The notes under the pieces: model-generated
Told to the model about the DNA's origin: nothing
The model's input: the letters and a program-made list of their open reading frames with translations, nothing else
The model's database searches: none
Part shown: positions 12,654 through 24,515 of the stretch, one piece after another
Position numbering within the stretch: the stretch's first letter is position 1
Layout: the number at the start of each line of letters is the position of its first letter
Assembly (NCBI GenBank): GCA_030063045.1
Contig: JAQSEB010000021.1
Coordinates: 2,294,001-2,358,000, forward strand
Origin: Pratylenchus scribneri
Lineage: Eukaryota; Nematoda; Chromadorea; Rhabditida; Pratylenchidae
Direction: 5' to 3'
Length of the DNA: 64,000 nucleotides
Position numbers and translations under genes: made by a program

Positions 12654-14195
12654 AGCGGGAGAATGCATCGAAAATACAAAGAATTTATATTTTTGAAAAT
12701 TTCGCCTCTTTCCTTCACAAAAATGTGCCATCCATAAAACCCATATATTTAAATTTTTAAAAATTAATATTACCTAATTCAATGCCGATGAATGATTAGA
12801 ATAGAAAACTTTTTAAAATAATAAATTTTCCTACAAATCAAGATAATTGCCTTTATTTTGAATTTATATTTATTGTAATCTAATTATATGTTGTTTTTTT
12901 TATTGTAAACTAAGCTATTTTCTCTTTCAAATTTATTTCTTTTTTAATAAAAAAATAAAATTACATTATATGGATGGATCGAAATCAAGTTCAGATGATT
13001 AGCCAATTTCCGTTCAAGTCATTTCGAACAAAAATTACAATATAAAAATGTGATTTAAGTAAGAATTAAGGTAAAATAGTTGACTTTAAACCCCACCTTT
13101 TTTCCAAAATTTTTTATTTATTTTATTTTTAGCTAAAAACGTGTTTTTAGGGGTTTTCGATGATGGAGAATCCGAATTTGGTTTTACTTGAATACGTAAA
13201 AATTTTTGCACGAATACTTGAAAATCACAAAAGTCCCTTTATGGATACATTTCGCAAATTTTTTGCCTAAATTATATACAAAAGACAAGTCTTACTTCTT
13301 AAAGATTCTTTTCCTACCTCAAATCCTAAACATATTCTAACCCCTAACCTAACCGTAAAACCTAGACTGGAAACCCACTATATCAACGAAAATAAAAATG
13401 GCAATTTTTTATTTTTTAGTTTTTTAAATGTAACCGAAAGCAAATTTAAACTCAGCTCATCGAAAAGTATTGAATGCTCTATTATTACTTAGCTTGATTA
13501 CAATAATTTTTCCTTTTTTTTCAAATAAAAACAATCCCCAATATTGCCGCATCCCCAAATGTCGTCCCCAATTGTCGCGTCCCCAATTGCTGATCCCCAA
13601 TTGTCGTAATGCGTATAATTTGTCATGGCTTAATTGGTTTTGAACCAAACCCATATGGCAGTTTATGTGGTTTAAAACCCTTAATTTTTAAACACATTGC
13701 CGGTATTCTGCATTAGGGGGAGGGAACCCCTTCTGAAACACATAACCGGTATTCTGGAGTCGGATGCTACTGACAACTCCGCACAATCATCAGCGGAAGC
13801 AAACAACGAAAACTTTATCCCCGGAACTTGGTCAACGCCAAATGCTTCAGTCGTCCCAAAACCACTAATGGGAACAAATCACCATCCGGAATTCGCATTC
13901 ACCTTCTTCACCTAATTTTGGCTGCAGTCATGTGCTCGCGAAATTACGATTGTAGAATTCACAAACAATTTTTTTGTTCCATTCAAACATTATTATTTCC
14001 CAAATTTTAAAAATAATTTCATAACTCTCGCAATTTTGATCTTGGAATTTTCATAAATTTTATTATGAATTTGAGAATGGACTTTTTAGTTTATCAATTT
14101 TTATTGGTTTTATTCTAACTTCCAAATTATTGCCCATTTAAAAGGAAAATGTTAATTCTTATAATTTGTTTTTATTAATTAATTAAACATTCGTA
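12654..14195. other. intergenic region with repeat fragments
   Basis: About 13068-13200 matches one arm of the large foldback at 61469-62033 (AATAGTTGACTTTAAACCCC and TTTTTAGGGGTTTTCGATG). Four short CCCCAATTGTCG-like units lie at 13535-13605. The rest is AT-rich with no gene seen apart from the weak ORF at 13697. Confidence 0.5.
13697..13915 (+). CDS. possible coding fragment, unrecognised
   Basis: This frame is open for about 72 codons, has less AT-driven composition than its surroundings, and reads through ITGILESDATDNSAQSSAEA to a TAA. There is no ATG at its start, so it would have to be a terminal exon or a relic. A 20-base ACCGGTATTCTG-containing segment is repeated at its beginning. 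I do not recognise a domain. Confidence 0.2.
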   Translation: MPVFCIRGREPLLKHITGILESDATDNSAQSSAEANNENFIPGTWSTPNASVVPKPLMGTNHHPEFAFTFFT

Positions 14196-16495
14196 CCATG
14201 CAGAACCACTCTGAGGGGGGCGCTCCAAAAGCAATAAATCCCTCACAAAGGGCGTACGCTAATGCAGAAACCGCTCTGAGGGGGGCGCTCCAAAAGCAAT
14301 AAATCCCTCACAAAGGGCGTACGCTAATGCAGAAACCGCTCTGAGGGGGGCGCTCCAAAAGCAATAAATCCCTCACAAAGGGCGTACGCTAATGCAGAAA
14401 CCGCTCTGAGGGGGGCATTCCAAAAGCAATAAATCCCTAACAAAAGGGAGCATTATAATGCAAACCACTCTGAGGGGGGCGCTCCAAAAGCAATAAATCC
14501 CTCACAAAGGGCGTACGCTAATGCAGAAACCACTCTGAGGGGGGCGCTCCAAAAGCAATAAATCCCTCACAAAGGGCGTACGCTAATGCAGAAACCGCTC
14601 TGAGGGGGGCATTCCAAAAGCAATAAATCCCTAACAAAAGGGAGCATTATAATGCAAACCACTCTGAGGGGGGCGCTCCAAAAGCAATAAATCCCTCACA
14701 AAGGGCGTACGCTAATGCAGAAACCACTCTGAGGGGGGCGCTCCAAAAGCAATAAATCCCTCACAAAGGGCGTACGCTAATGCAGAAACCACTCTGAGGG
14801 GGGCGCTCCAAAAGCAATAAATCCCTCACAAAGGGCGTACGCTAATGCAGAAACCACTCTGAGGGGGGCGCTCCAAAAGCAATAAATCCCTCACAAAGGG
14901 CGTACGCTAATGCAGAAACCACTCTGAGGGGGGCGCTCCAAAAGCAATAAATCCCTCACAAAGGGCGTACGCTAATGCAGAAACCACTCTGAGGGGGGCG
15001 CTCCAAAAGCAATAAATCCCTCACAAAAGGCGCTGTATAATGCAGAAACCACTCTGAGGGGGGCATTCCAAAAGCAATAAATCCCTAACAAAAGGGAGCA
15101 TTATAATGCAAACCACTCTGAGGGGGGCGCTCCAAAAGCAATAAATCCCTCACAAAGGGCGTACGCTAATGCAGAAACCACTCTGAGGGGGGCGCTCCAA
15201 AAGCAATAAATCCCTCACAAAGGGCGTACGCTAATGCAGAAACCACTCTGAGGGGGGCGCTCCAAAAGCAATAAATCCCTCACAAAGGGCGTACGCTAAT
15301 GCAGAAACCACTCTGAGGGGGGCGCTCCAAAAGCAATAAATCCCTCACAAAGGGCGTACGCTAATGCAGAAACCACTCTGAGGGGGGCGCTCCAAAAGCA
15401 ATAAATCCCTCACAAAGGGCGTACGCTAATGCAGAAACCACTCTGAGGGGGGCGCTCCAAAAGCAATAAATCCCTCACAAAGGGCGTACGCTAATGCAGA
15501 AACCACTCTGAGGGGGGCGCTCCAAAAGCAATAAATCCCTCACAAAAGGCGCTGTATAATGCAGAAACCACTCTGAGGGGGGCATTCCAAAAGCAATAAA
15601 TCCCTAACAAAAGGGAGCATTATAATGCAAACCACTCTGAGGGGGGCGCTCCAAAAGCAATAAATCCCTCACAAAGGGCGTACGCTAATGCAGAAACCAC
15701 TCTGAGGGGGGCGCTCCAAAAGCAATAAATCCCTCACAAAGGGCGTACGCTAATGCAGAAACCACTCTGAGGGGGGCGCTCCAAAAGCAATAAATCCCTC
15801 ACAAAGGGCGTACGCTAATGCAGAAACCACTCTGAGGGGGGCGCTCCAAAAGCAATAAATCCCTCACAAAGGGCGTACGCTAATGCAGAAACCACTCTGA
15901 GGGGGGCGCTCCAAAAGCAATAAATCCCTCACAAAGGGCGTACGCTAATGCAGAAACCACTCTGAGGGGGGCGCTCCAAAAGCAATAAATCCCTCACAAA
16001 GGGCGTACGCTAATGCAGAAACCACTCTGAGGGGGGCGCTCCAAAAGCAATAAATCCCTCACAAAGGGCGTACGCTAATGCAGAAACCACTCTGAGGGGG
16101 GCGCTCCAAAAGCAATAAATCCCTCACAAAAGGCGCTGTATAATGCAGAAACCACTCTGAGGGGGGCATTCCAAAAGCAATAAATCCCTAACAAAAGGGA
16201 GCATTATAATGCAGAAACCACTCTGAGGGGGGCATTCCAAAAGCAATAAATCCCTAACAAAAGGGAGCATTATAATGCAGAAACCATTCTGAGGGGGGCA
16301 TTCCAAAAGCAATAAATCCCTAACAAAAGGGAGCATTATAATGCAGAAACCACTCTGAGGGGGGCATTCCAAAAGCAATAAATCCCTAACAAAAGGGAGC
16401 ATTATAATGCAGAAACCACTCTGACTGAGGGGGGCATTCCAAAAGCAATAAATCCCTAACAAAAGGGAGCATTATAATGCAGAAACCATTCTGAG
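14196..16495. repeat. 65-bp satellite with higher-order structure, about 35 copies
   Basis: The unit contains CCACTCTGAGGGGGGCGCTCC, AAAAGCAATAAATCCCTCAC and AAAGGGCGTACGCTAATG, with a 65-base period. A second type of 66 bases has GGGGGGCATTCC, CCCTAACAAAAGGGAGC and ATTATAATG. A transitional form ending AAAGGCGCTGTATAATG often stands just before the second type. The two types alternate in blocks, and the last five or six units are all of the 66-base type, which leaves long open frames on the minus strand there. Those frames are repeat artefacts. Confidence 0.95.
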
Positions 16496-16554
16496 GATTC
16501 GTTCTTAATTCTGGCATAGTTCCGTTCTTAGTTCTGTTTTAGTGAACATTAGCT

Positions 16555-16830
16555 TACCTATATTGGCCGAACCGTTATCGGTTCACAAACCTGTTTGGAA
16601 AAATTGAACTTTGTTATTTTAAGTCATATTATACATCAAACGACGCGTTTCGATGATCAAAAAAATGAATCTGCAAACGATTTCGCATAAAACTCAAAAA
16701 TACAAAAAATTATGGCATTTAAAATTTTTAAATTGCTTAGGTGATCTGTCTGGCTATATTGACCATAACTTTTTATTTTTGTGTTTTATGCGAAAACTAT
16801 TACAGATTGGTATAGTGCCAAATTATTGAT
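16555..16830. repeat. foldback element
   Basis: Arms at about 16675-16718 and 16765-16808 pair through TTTCGCATAAAACTCAAAAA and its complement. CATCAAACGACGCGTTTCGATG lies outside the left arm and resembles the 237-425 element. Confidence 0.6.
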
Positions 16831-17089
16831 TTTCATCATTCCTCTTTCAAAGGGTTTAAAGACAATGGATTTAAATGTTGTTGATAAAAATAATTTTTAA
16901 AAAGAAATTAATTTTGATTCACATCAATCAGAAAATAATAAATTTATTTTAGACATGGATCGATATAATTTAGGCATATTTCTAGAATCAAAATTAAAAT
17001 GAATTAAAGTGGAATTTACGGATAGGAAAATGACAACACAATTTTATTGATCAAATATGCAGTTTAAACAATATTATTAGATAAAATAA

Positions 17090-17650
17090 TATTAATAAAA
17101 TCAAACTTTAAATCAATTAGAATTATCTCAAATTTCAAAATTATTTGCCAAATAAAATTATATTTAATTTTTTTATTTTCCAAATATTTTCTTCTTCCAA
17201 TATCCCATTTTTATTTAAAATAAACAAATTTGAAATACATCACACATCACAGATCGCATAGTCAATATTAATAAAAGAGTGTTTTGCATTTTTGTATTTA
17301 TTTCCATAAAAGCCAGCTGGACCATTTCCTCACGCCATGTGTAGCGAAATGGCTGATTTTTAAAAGAAAAACCCCACTTTCTTCCATTCAATTTTGTAAT
17401 TTGGTTCCGCAGGTGGAATGTCCTTATAATGAATGAAAAATTTCTCATTCATTGCCGCAGGGCATTTCCATGAATTCCTCTCCCCCGCCAAATGAACTTT
17501 TTGGGAGCAATTGTAGCCGGCAGTCATAAGCATTATTAAATGGAAGGAAAAGACCTAAAATTAGGAAGAGTAAATCAGAGGGAATTAACGTTTGATGTAT
17601 GGTTATTGACCATTTGCCATTGTAATAGTATCCAAATGAATTGCTAGGTG
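17090..17650 (-). pseudogene. duplicated segment with a possible cysteine-containing exon, copy 1
   Basis: About 560 bases match 28785-29360 closely. On the minus strand both copies preserve a frame that reads AGYNCSQKVHLAGERNSWKC and continues PAAMNEKFFIHYKDIPPAEP. In this copy it ends near TAA at about 17363; in the other it stops earlier after NYKIE. A second minus-strand frame through the same bases is also open. The conserved frame suggests a gene fragment rather than neutral DNA, but I do not recognise it. A gene relic or a segment carried by a mobile element are both possible. Confidence 0.35.
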
Positions 17651-18065
17651 CTAGGTCATCTCCACAATTCTGCAAATATGGGCATGTCCACAAATTTTGC
17701 AAAGATAAGTTTTTGACTTCTAATAAATCAGAAACCGATTTTAGACCCTTCAAACCTTATACCATTTTGTAGATCTCATCGAGACGCATCGAACGGTATA
17801 TAAAATATTCCAAAAGATAAAATGTTAAACCGTTTAAACCTTATTTTTATTTTTTTGTTTAAAAACTCTTTAATTTTGGACCAAACGATGACAAATATTA
17901 TACCATTCGATGTGTCTCGGTGAGTTCTACAAAATGGTATAAAGTTTGTAGGGTCTAAAACCGGTTACTGATTTATTAGAAGTCAAAAATTTATATTTTC
18001 AGAATTTGTGGACATGCCCATATTTGCAGAGCCCTTTGTCTTTTTTGGAGATGACCACGGACGCT
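17640..18065. repeat. foldback element, GAGACGCATCGA family, copy 2
   Basis: It has the same arms as 4128-4556. Both ends carry AAATATGGGCATGTCCACAA or its complement, and the centre carries GAGACGCATCGA and CGATGTGTCTCGG. Confidence 0.85.
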
Positions 18066-18261
18066 TTCCAAACTTAAACCAAAATGATAAGCCTAGATAT
18101 CAATAAATTTTAATCTTTAAAAGAAATAAAATCATATCACACATTCACATTCTAATAGGAAATTCCATCTTTATTTAGAAAATTTTCTTCTCTGATCTAA
18201 GTAGCAAAAAAATTAATTTAAATTTATAAATTTTATTTTAATTTAATTATTTTTATTCCAG

Positions 18262-19219
18262 TCCATCTTTGCTGCGAAGTCCACGATTTCTGCTATGACC
18301 AAAAAAAACTTTTTTTTCCCCAAAAAAATCTTTTTTTTCCCCAAAACTTTTTTTCCCCCAAAAAACACTTTTTTATCCCCAATACCTCTTTTTCCCCCAA
18401 AAAAATCTTTTTTATACCCAATAAACTCAGTGAAAATTTTTTAATTTTTTTTTTATAAAATCATAAAAGTAAATGGAATGTACCCATTTCATGTGTACCA
18501 ATGTGCAAAAAAATAAATTTTAGTAAGTTTAATGTTGATGAATCGGACGTATTTTCCGAATTAGGGGTAGGCAATAAGACCTCGCGTATTAGGGGCTAAG
18601 GGCTAGGGTTAGGCTAGGGTCGGAGAATGGGTTTTAGGGGCTAAGGGCTATGGTTAGGGTAGGATAGGGTCGGAACATGGGTTCTAGGGGCTAAGGGCTA
18701 GGATTGGGGTAAGTTTTGGGCTAGGCAAAGCTAAGTAAGTTTGTAATGCCGAAAGAATTTTTTATGAAAATTCACATTGAAAATATTGAGATAATTACAT
18801 CTTCTGAAGCTAAAATTCCATTTACTTTCATGATTTTATAAAAAAATCGAAAAATTTTCACTTTTGAGTTTATTGGGGGTAAAAAAGATTTTTCTGGGGA
18901 AAAAAGAGTCATTGGGGATAAAAAAGTCTTTTTTGGGGGAAAAAAAGTTTTTGGGGAAAAAAAAGATTTTTTTGGGGAAAAAAAAGTTTTTTTTGGGGAG
19001 AAAAAAATAGCATGTTTTTTCCTCATTTCCAGTTTTGGACATCTTTTCTATACAAATTCAAATGCTTCGGATGCCTACATTGATGATGGAAGTCATCAGC
19101 AGAATTCCGGAAGGAAACAAAATTCAATGAAGGATCTGCCAAATGAATTGGCCCTTGTCAATGCCGATTTGGAAAGGATAAAAAAACATGGAAATGAGAA
19201 AGCAGAGAAGACAAATTGA
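18262..19219 (+). pseudogene. broken second copy of the phospholipase A2-like gene
   Basis: The start of exon 2 is intact after its acceptor (18261): it encodes HLCCEVHDFCYDQK including the catalytic His-Asp pair, then is cut at about 18305 by a poly-A/foldback insertion. Exon 3 resumes after TTCCAG at 19033 and stays open to TGA 19217-19219, encoding FGHLFYTNSNAS and an acidic tail diverged from the copy at 12455. The rest of exon 2, including the downstream cysteines, is missing, and no exon 1 is seen in the 1.7 kb upstream. The 3' flanks of both copies also match. This is a partial gene duplication disrupted by a repeat. Confidence 0.8.
18302..19015. repeat. foldback element inserted in the phospholipase pseudogene
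   Basis: The left arm (18302-18480) is made of CTTTTTT and CCCCAAAA blocks and then TAAACTCAGTGAAAATTTTT; the right arm (about 18780-19012) is its complement with GGGGAAAAAA blocks. The loop (18540-18730) carries repeated GGGCTAGGGTTAGG telomere-like segments and GGGTTTTAGGGGCTAAGGG. Confidence 0.8.
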
Positions 19220-20097
19220 AGGAAAAATGAATGGAAAAATGAATGCTATTTTTGAAAATTTTATCTATTTTTTAACCGAAATGTGCCATCAACAACCCAC
19301 AAAAATCCACCCAAATACGAATGATTAGAGATAGAAGATTCATTCAAATTTCAAACAAAAAAAAATTTTTCCTAAAATTAAATTTATTTTTTTTTTCATT
19401 TGAATTATCTACTTATTGTAATCCTTAATCCATTTACCGTATAATCTCTTTTAATTCCCCACCCTCTAATATTTCCCCACCCTCTAATATTTCCCCACTC
19501 TCGATTTTGAGGACCCATATCTCCTAGCAAGGTGAACGTTAAAAAACAATTTTTATTGCATTTTTTAGTTCCCTAAAACTCTATAAAATCCGCTATAATT
19601 TGTTCAAAAATGTCCACAAATTTAAGAGTTAGACCCCAAATTTTCCCAATTTTTGAGGGGTTGAAAAATAATTCCCCATGGGGAATTAAAAGAGGTTATA
19701 CGATATGTGTTATTTCTTATATTGTAATGATGTTATTGAATATTCTTTCAAAGTTATTTTTTTTAAATTTAAATTAAAATATAATTTTAATATAAATATT
19801 TATAAATATTATTGGAAATAAATGCATGTTTAATCATTCAAAATTAATTCAAATTTTAATCAAAATGAAAAATTCATAAAAGTGACAAGCCCAATTTATA
19901 ATTTTATCAACATTTAATAAAATTAATGAATAGATAATCAACATTCTTATATTCATAAATTATAGAATTCATCTTTTGTTGAACATGAAAATTTGATTTT
20001 GACAATACACTTTAAGTAGCACAGCAATCATTTGTGAACAATTTTATGCCACTGGGCAGAGATCCTTGCATAACTAATTGAAAATAATTAGGGCAAT
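19220..20097. other. intergenic region with a foldback element at 19436-19705
   Basis: The element begins TACCGTATAATCTCTTTTAA and ends with its near complement; two CCCCACCCTCTAATATTT units follow the left end. Relatives lie at 57632 and 61150. The rest is AT-rich with no gene seen. Confidence 0.65.
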
Positions 20098-21505
20098 TTA
20101 CTTTCGAGTATATTCCCTCAAATTCTCGCCAACCTTGATTGGATTTTTTGTGACCTCCTGTCCATTTGTTACAAATTTTTCCACATTATTTGCAGTGAAT
20201 TCAATGCACTTTTGTGAAGGGGAAATTTTTTAGAATTTCCCTCTATTCACCAAAATTTACCTCCTTTTTTGTGTTGGGGCCTAATTTTGAACAAGTTGCC
20301 AAAAAATTAGCAACAATTTTTGGGCCTTTCTGTGACATGAATTCGTAGCCGGCGATTACTGTTTTCAAGCATTCGATGCATGGAGAATTAAGCTTAATAG
20401 GGAAAATGTTTATTTATAAATTTCTATAACTAATTTAAAATTCAAATAAATAGAATATATTTTAATAGATTTCCGATTTCGATGTGAAAAGAAAATTTAA
20501 AAATGAGCACAAATTTTATAAATAATTATTATGTTTCATTTTACATCCAAAAAATTTGGTTCTTTTACATTTCTTTCATAAAATCAACAATTTTGAGTCA
20601 AATCAATACTTATTATTGTCATTAAAAAAATATGAATCCATAATATTTTATGCATTCCCCATCAATTATTATGAGTCCAAAACCCAAATCCTAATATAAA
20701 TTAAACCCAAATTAGCCTCGTCGGGGGGTCAATTCCACAATAGGGTCAATGTGGGCGTTTTCGATTTAAATCAGAAACCGGTTTTAAACTCGACAAACCT
20801 TATAACATTTTGTTGATCTCATCAAAAGGAATCGATTGGTATATAATTTGCCATGGTTTGGGCCAAAATTAAAGAGTTTAAAACCAAAAACTAGAGAAAC
20901 TATGGTTTAAACGGTTTAATACCCTTTTATTTGGATCAAAACATGACAAATTATATACCATTCAATGCGTCTCGATGAGATCTACAAAATGGTATAAGGT
21001 TTGTAGGGTCTAAAACCGGTTTCGTTTCTGATTTATTATAAGTCGAAAACGCCCACATTGGCCCTACTATTGTGGATTGACATAGCACCTATTAGCCTTA
21101 CCCTAAACTTAATTAACCCTATTCCTAAATCTCAGCCTACATTTAGCCAACCTTTCCCTATTTAGAGTATCGGAGAGAATTAGGTTGATACTAAAACTGG
21201 ATGGGTCTAGGGTAGGATTTACATAGTTTTAGGGCAAAATTATTAAATACAAGATTCTTAAAAAATTTATTGGACTCATATGCTTGAGCTCATAGTTATT
21301 GATTGAAGGCTAATTTATAAATATCTCAAAAATTTACCGTTTCATTTCCGGCATTGGCTCCACCAAGCGATTCATCCGATAAATTGGCAATGATTTCTTG
21401 TTGTTCTTTTGCCATCTCATCAATTGGCGAAGAAAATGCCATCGGCAAGGCAATGGTAAAAATTGTGATGGCCAGTAGAATGGTTGCCAGTGTTTTGTTC
21501 ATCAT
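20098..21505 (-). CDS. secreted saposin-like protein
   Basis: Three exons on the minus strand, 21505-21338, 20392-20261 and 20208-20098, are all phase 0 and give 136 residues. The N-terminus MNKTLATILLAITIFTIALP is a clear signal peptide, followed by an acidic linker. The saposin-B pattern begins SPCIECLKTV, then LATCSKLG and KKECIEF with helical spacing. Nematode proteins of this type (caenopore-like) bind lipids and can form pores in the gut or in secretions. The domain keeps the first four cysteines, but positions where the fifth and sixth would be read VGENLREY, so the outer disulfides cannot form as usual. A TATA box lies about 60 bases upstream. The start is ATG 21505; a second ATG follows at 21502. 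Intron 1 holds a foldback element; intron 2 is only 52 bases. Confidence 0.85.
20722..21090. repeat. foldback element, GAGACGCATCGA family, copy 3
   Basis: The arms pair through CAATTCCACAATAG, GTGGGCGTTTTCGA, AAATCAGAAACCGG and ATTTTGTTGATCTCATC and their complements. It lies inside intron 1 of the saposin-like gene. Confidence 0.85.
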
Positions 21506-21561
21506 TTTTGGATGAGTTATAAATGCCGATTACGAATGAAATGGATTCCACCAAAATAACA

Positions 21562-21575
21562 CTTATATATAAATG
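21562..21575 (-). promoter_or_regulatory. TATA box of the saposin-like gene
   Basis: On the minus strand the sequence reads CATTTATATATAAGTG, about 60 bases before the start codon, the expected place for a TATA box with a short leader. Confidence 0.55.
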
Positions 21576-22739
21576 TCGAACGCCAATAAAATTTTTTTCG
21601 GCTTTGATCGCGAAGTAATCAACCCAAAGCCCCGAGGGAATATCCTAAGAAGGTGATCTCAGCAGCAGGGGGGATCAATGTAGTTTATGCGGTACCAGGT
21701 CAAATTGAGGGTTTAAAAAAGTGAAGAAACCCGCAGTTTGTGTCAGGATTCAGGATGATCACTTGTATTTTGCGTTCATTTTTGATTATTTCGTTGTGTT
21801 TTCTGTTTTGCTTAAAATGGGATAAAAATAATCAAAAAAAAATACAAAAATTGAGTGAAAATTATTTTTGACAAAAAGGTCAAGGAAAATTAAAAATTGA
21901 GATTTTAACAGAAATTATACCCAACGGGATTTTCAGAGTGTCTTTTTGATAATAAAAGTAAGAGTAAATTTATATTTTGAAATATTAAAATTTAAATTTT
22001 CGAATTAAATAAATTTTTTTATTGCATTTTTCTATTTAAAATAAAAATTTTTTGAACAAAATGCGATTTCCGTTTTACTTTCTTCAATTTTTGCCATTGC
22101 GATCATTCCAGTTGGTCTCTTCAAAATTCATTACAAACTATGCCAGCGATAAACAATTATTTTTCAAATCCCACTATAGATCTAATCCAAATTTATTCCT
22201 TTAAAATATACCAGTGAAAAAAGATGTGAATGACCTTTCGCCAGCAGTTCGCATTTAATCCAAAAAGCGGATACTACAAAGTACAATGTCGTTGAATAAA
22301 CCATCTTCTGTTTTGTAGTATTGTCCCAAATCTCCGAAGCCCAAATGTGCCCTACGCCTATTCCAGCAGAGAAAATGCCCCCAAAATACATTCATTTTGG
22401 GGATATTAATTGGAGAAAGAACACCATTAAATTAATCATCTCAAAGATGATAAATCCGTTCTGATTTTTCTGACAGCAATATCTGACGAGACATCGCTGT
22501 TCGGCAGCAAATAACTTCTATTAATAGTTTATGTTTGTAAATTTATTTTAATCATTTATATCAGAGATATGTAAAAAAATTCATTTTTTCGTTATTTTTA
22601 ACTGGTCCGAGGTCGTTTCTGCAATAGACAAAGGGCAATGCAAATATCAGCGATTCCACAATCATGCAATTGCAATGATACATTTTTTTATCATATCGTA
22701 ATAATAAAATAAATTAAAAATAAATATATTTTTATTCAA
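21576..22739. other. intergenic region
   Basis: No secure gene is seen. A plus-strand frame at about 22067-22150 encodes one hydrophobic helix (SVLLSSIFAIAIIPVGLF) but has no ATG and no acceptor before it. A fragment of the GAGACGCATCGA foldback family is at about 22612-22670 (GCAATAGACAAAGGGCAATG). Confidence 0.4.
22182..22391 (-). CDS. possible small hydrophobic protein or exon, unrecognised
   Basis: An ATG-started minus-strand frame of 69 codons starts MYFGGIFSAGIGVGHIWASE and includes a hydrophobic run around TLYFVVSAFW. A possible donor (CTG|GTATAT) sits before the stop. It has no recognisable domain, and its base composition is slightly richer in GC than the surroundings. Confidence 0.22.
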   Translation of the reverse strand: MYFGGIFSAGIGVGHIWASEIWDNTTKQKMVYSTTLYFVVSAFWIKCELLAKGHSHLFSLVYFKGINLD

Positions 22740-24515
22740 AGAAATTATTTTGTATTTTTCTAAACATTTTGTGTTTTTTTCACTCAAACATTCTAAGTTT
22801 TTGTTTCTCCAAACATTCTAAGTTTGTTTTTCTCCAAACATTCTAATTTTGTGTTTCTCCAAACATTCTAAGTTTGTTTTTCTCCAAACATTCTAAGTTT
22901 TTGTTTCTCCAAACATTTTTTGTTTCTCCAAACATTCTAAGTTTGTGTTTCTCCAAACATTCTAACTTTTTTGTTTCTCCAAACATTCTAAGTTTGTGTT
23001 TCTCCATACATTCTAATTTTGTGTTTCTCCAAACATTCTAAGTTTGTTTTTCTCCAAACATTCTAAGTTTGTGTTTCTCCAAACATTCTAACTTTTTGTT
23101 TCTCCAAACATTTTTTGTTTCTCCAAACATTCTAAGTTTTTGTTTCTCCAAACATTCTAAGTTTTTGTTTCTCAAAACATTCTAAGTTTGTGTTTCTACC
23201 AACATTCTAAGTTTATTTTTCTCCAAACATTCTAACTTTTTGTTTCTCCAAACATTTTTTGTTTCTCCAAACATTCTAAGTTTTTGTTTCTCAAAACATT
23301 CTAAGTTTGTGTTTCTCCAAACATTCTAACTTTTTGTTTCTCCAAACATTTTTTGTTTCTCCAAACATTCTAAGTTTGTGTTTCTCCCAACATTCTAAGT
23401 TTGTTTTTCTCCAAACATTCTAAGTTTGTGTTTCTCCAAACATTCTAACTTTTTGTTTCTCCAAACATTCTAACTTTTTGTTTCTCCAAACATTCTAACT
23501 TTTTGTTTCTCCAAACATTTTTTGTTTCTCCAAACATTCTAAGTTTGTGTTTCTCCAAACATTCTAACTTTTTTGTTTCTCCAAACATTCTAAGTTTGTG
23601 TTTCTACCAACATTCTAAGTTTATTTTTCTCCAAACATTTTTTGTTTCTCCAAACATTCTAAGTTTTTGTTTCTCCAAACATTCTAAGTTTTTGTTTCTC
23701 AAAACATTCTAAGTTTGTGTTTCTACCAACATTCTAAGTTTATTTTTCTCCAAACATTTTTTGTTTCTCCAAACATTCTAAGTTTTTGTTTCTCCAAACA
23801 TTCTAAGTTTTTGTTTCTCAAAACATTCTAAGTTTGTGTTTCTACCAACATTCTAAGTTTATTTTTCTCCAAACATTTTTTGTTTCTCCAAACATTCTAA
23901 GTTTTTGTTTCTCCAAACATTCTAAGTTTTTGTTTCTCAAAACATTCTAAGTTTGTGTTTCTCCAAACATTCTAACTTTTTGTTTCTCCAAACATTTTTT
24001 GTTTCTCCAAACATTCTAAGTTTGTGTTTCTCCCAACATTCTAAGTTTGTTTTTCTCCAAACATTCTAAGTTTGTGTTTCTCCAAACATTCTAACTTTTT
24101 GTTTCTCCAAACATTCTAACTTTTTGTTTCTCCAAACATTTTTTGTTTCTCCAAACATTCTAAGTTTGTGTTTCTCCAAACATTCTAACTTTTTTGTTTC
24201 TCCAAACATTCTAAGTTTGTGTTTCTCCAAACATTCTAAGTTTGTGTTTGTCCAAACATTCTAAGTTTGTGTTTCTACCAACATTCTAAGTTTGTTTTTC
24301 TCCAAACATTCTTAGTTTTTGTTTCTCCAAACATTCTAAGTTTGTGTTTCTCCAATCATTCTAAGTTTTTGTTTCTCCAAATATTCTAAGTTTTTTTTCT
24401 CCAAACATTCTAAGTTTGTGTTTCTCCCAACATTCTAAGTTTGTTTTTCTCCAAACATTCTAAGTTTGTGTTTCTCCAAACATTCTAACTTTTTGTTTCG
24501 CCAAACATTTTTTCC
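22740..24515. repeat. about 26-bp satellite, TTTCTCCAAACATTCTAAG
   Basis: Roughly 70 units read TTTCTCCAAACATTCTAAG plus TTTGTG, TTTTTG or TTTATT, with shorter units lacking TCTAAG. Blocks of several units recur nearly unchanged (for example around 23600, 23720 and 23840), showing recent amplification of larger segments. Reading frames in it are artefacts. It is related in inverted orientation to 26640-27655. Confidence 0.95.

Noticed and set aside
16124..16462. 112-codon minus-strand reading frame with repeated CIIMLPFVRDLLLLE text
   Set aside because: It lies wholly in the 66-base satellite units; the period is a multiple of three, so the frame stays open by arithmetic.
14196..16495. The 65-bp satellite as a possible CRISPR array
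   Set aside because: The units are continuous tandem repeats without unique spacers, in a eukaryotic context.
22067..22150. A plus-strand hydrophobic segment resembling one helix of a VMA21-type protein
   Set aside because: There is no start codon or acceptor before it and no second helix downstream, so a real gene is not supported.
23503..23712. 69-codon frame MFLQTFFVSPNILSLCF
   Set aside because: It is a translation of the TTTCTCCAAACATTCTAAG satellite.
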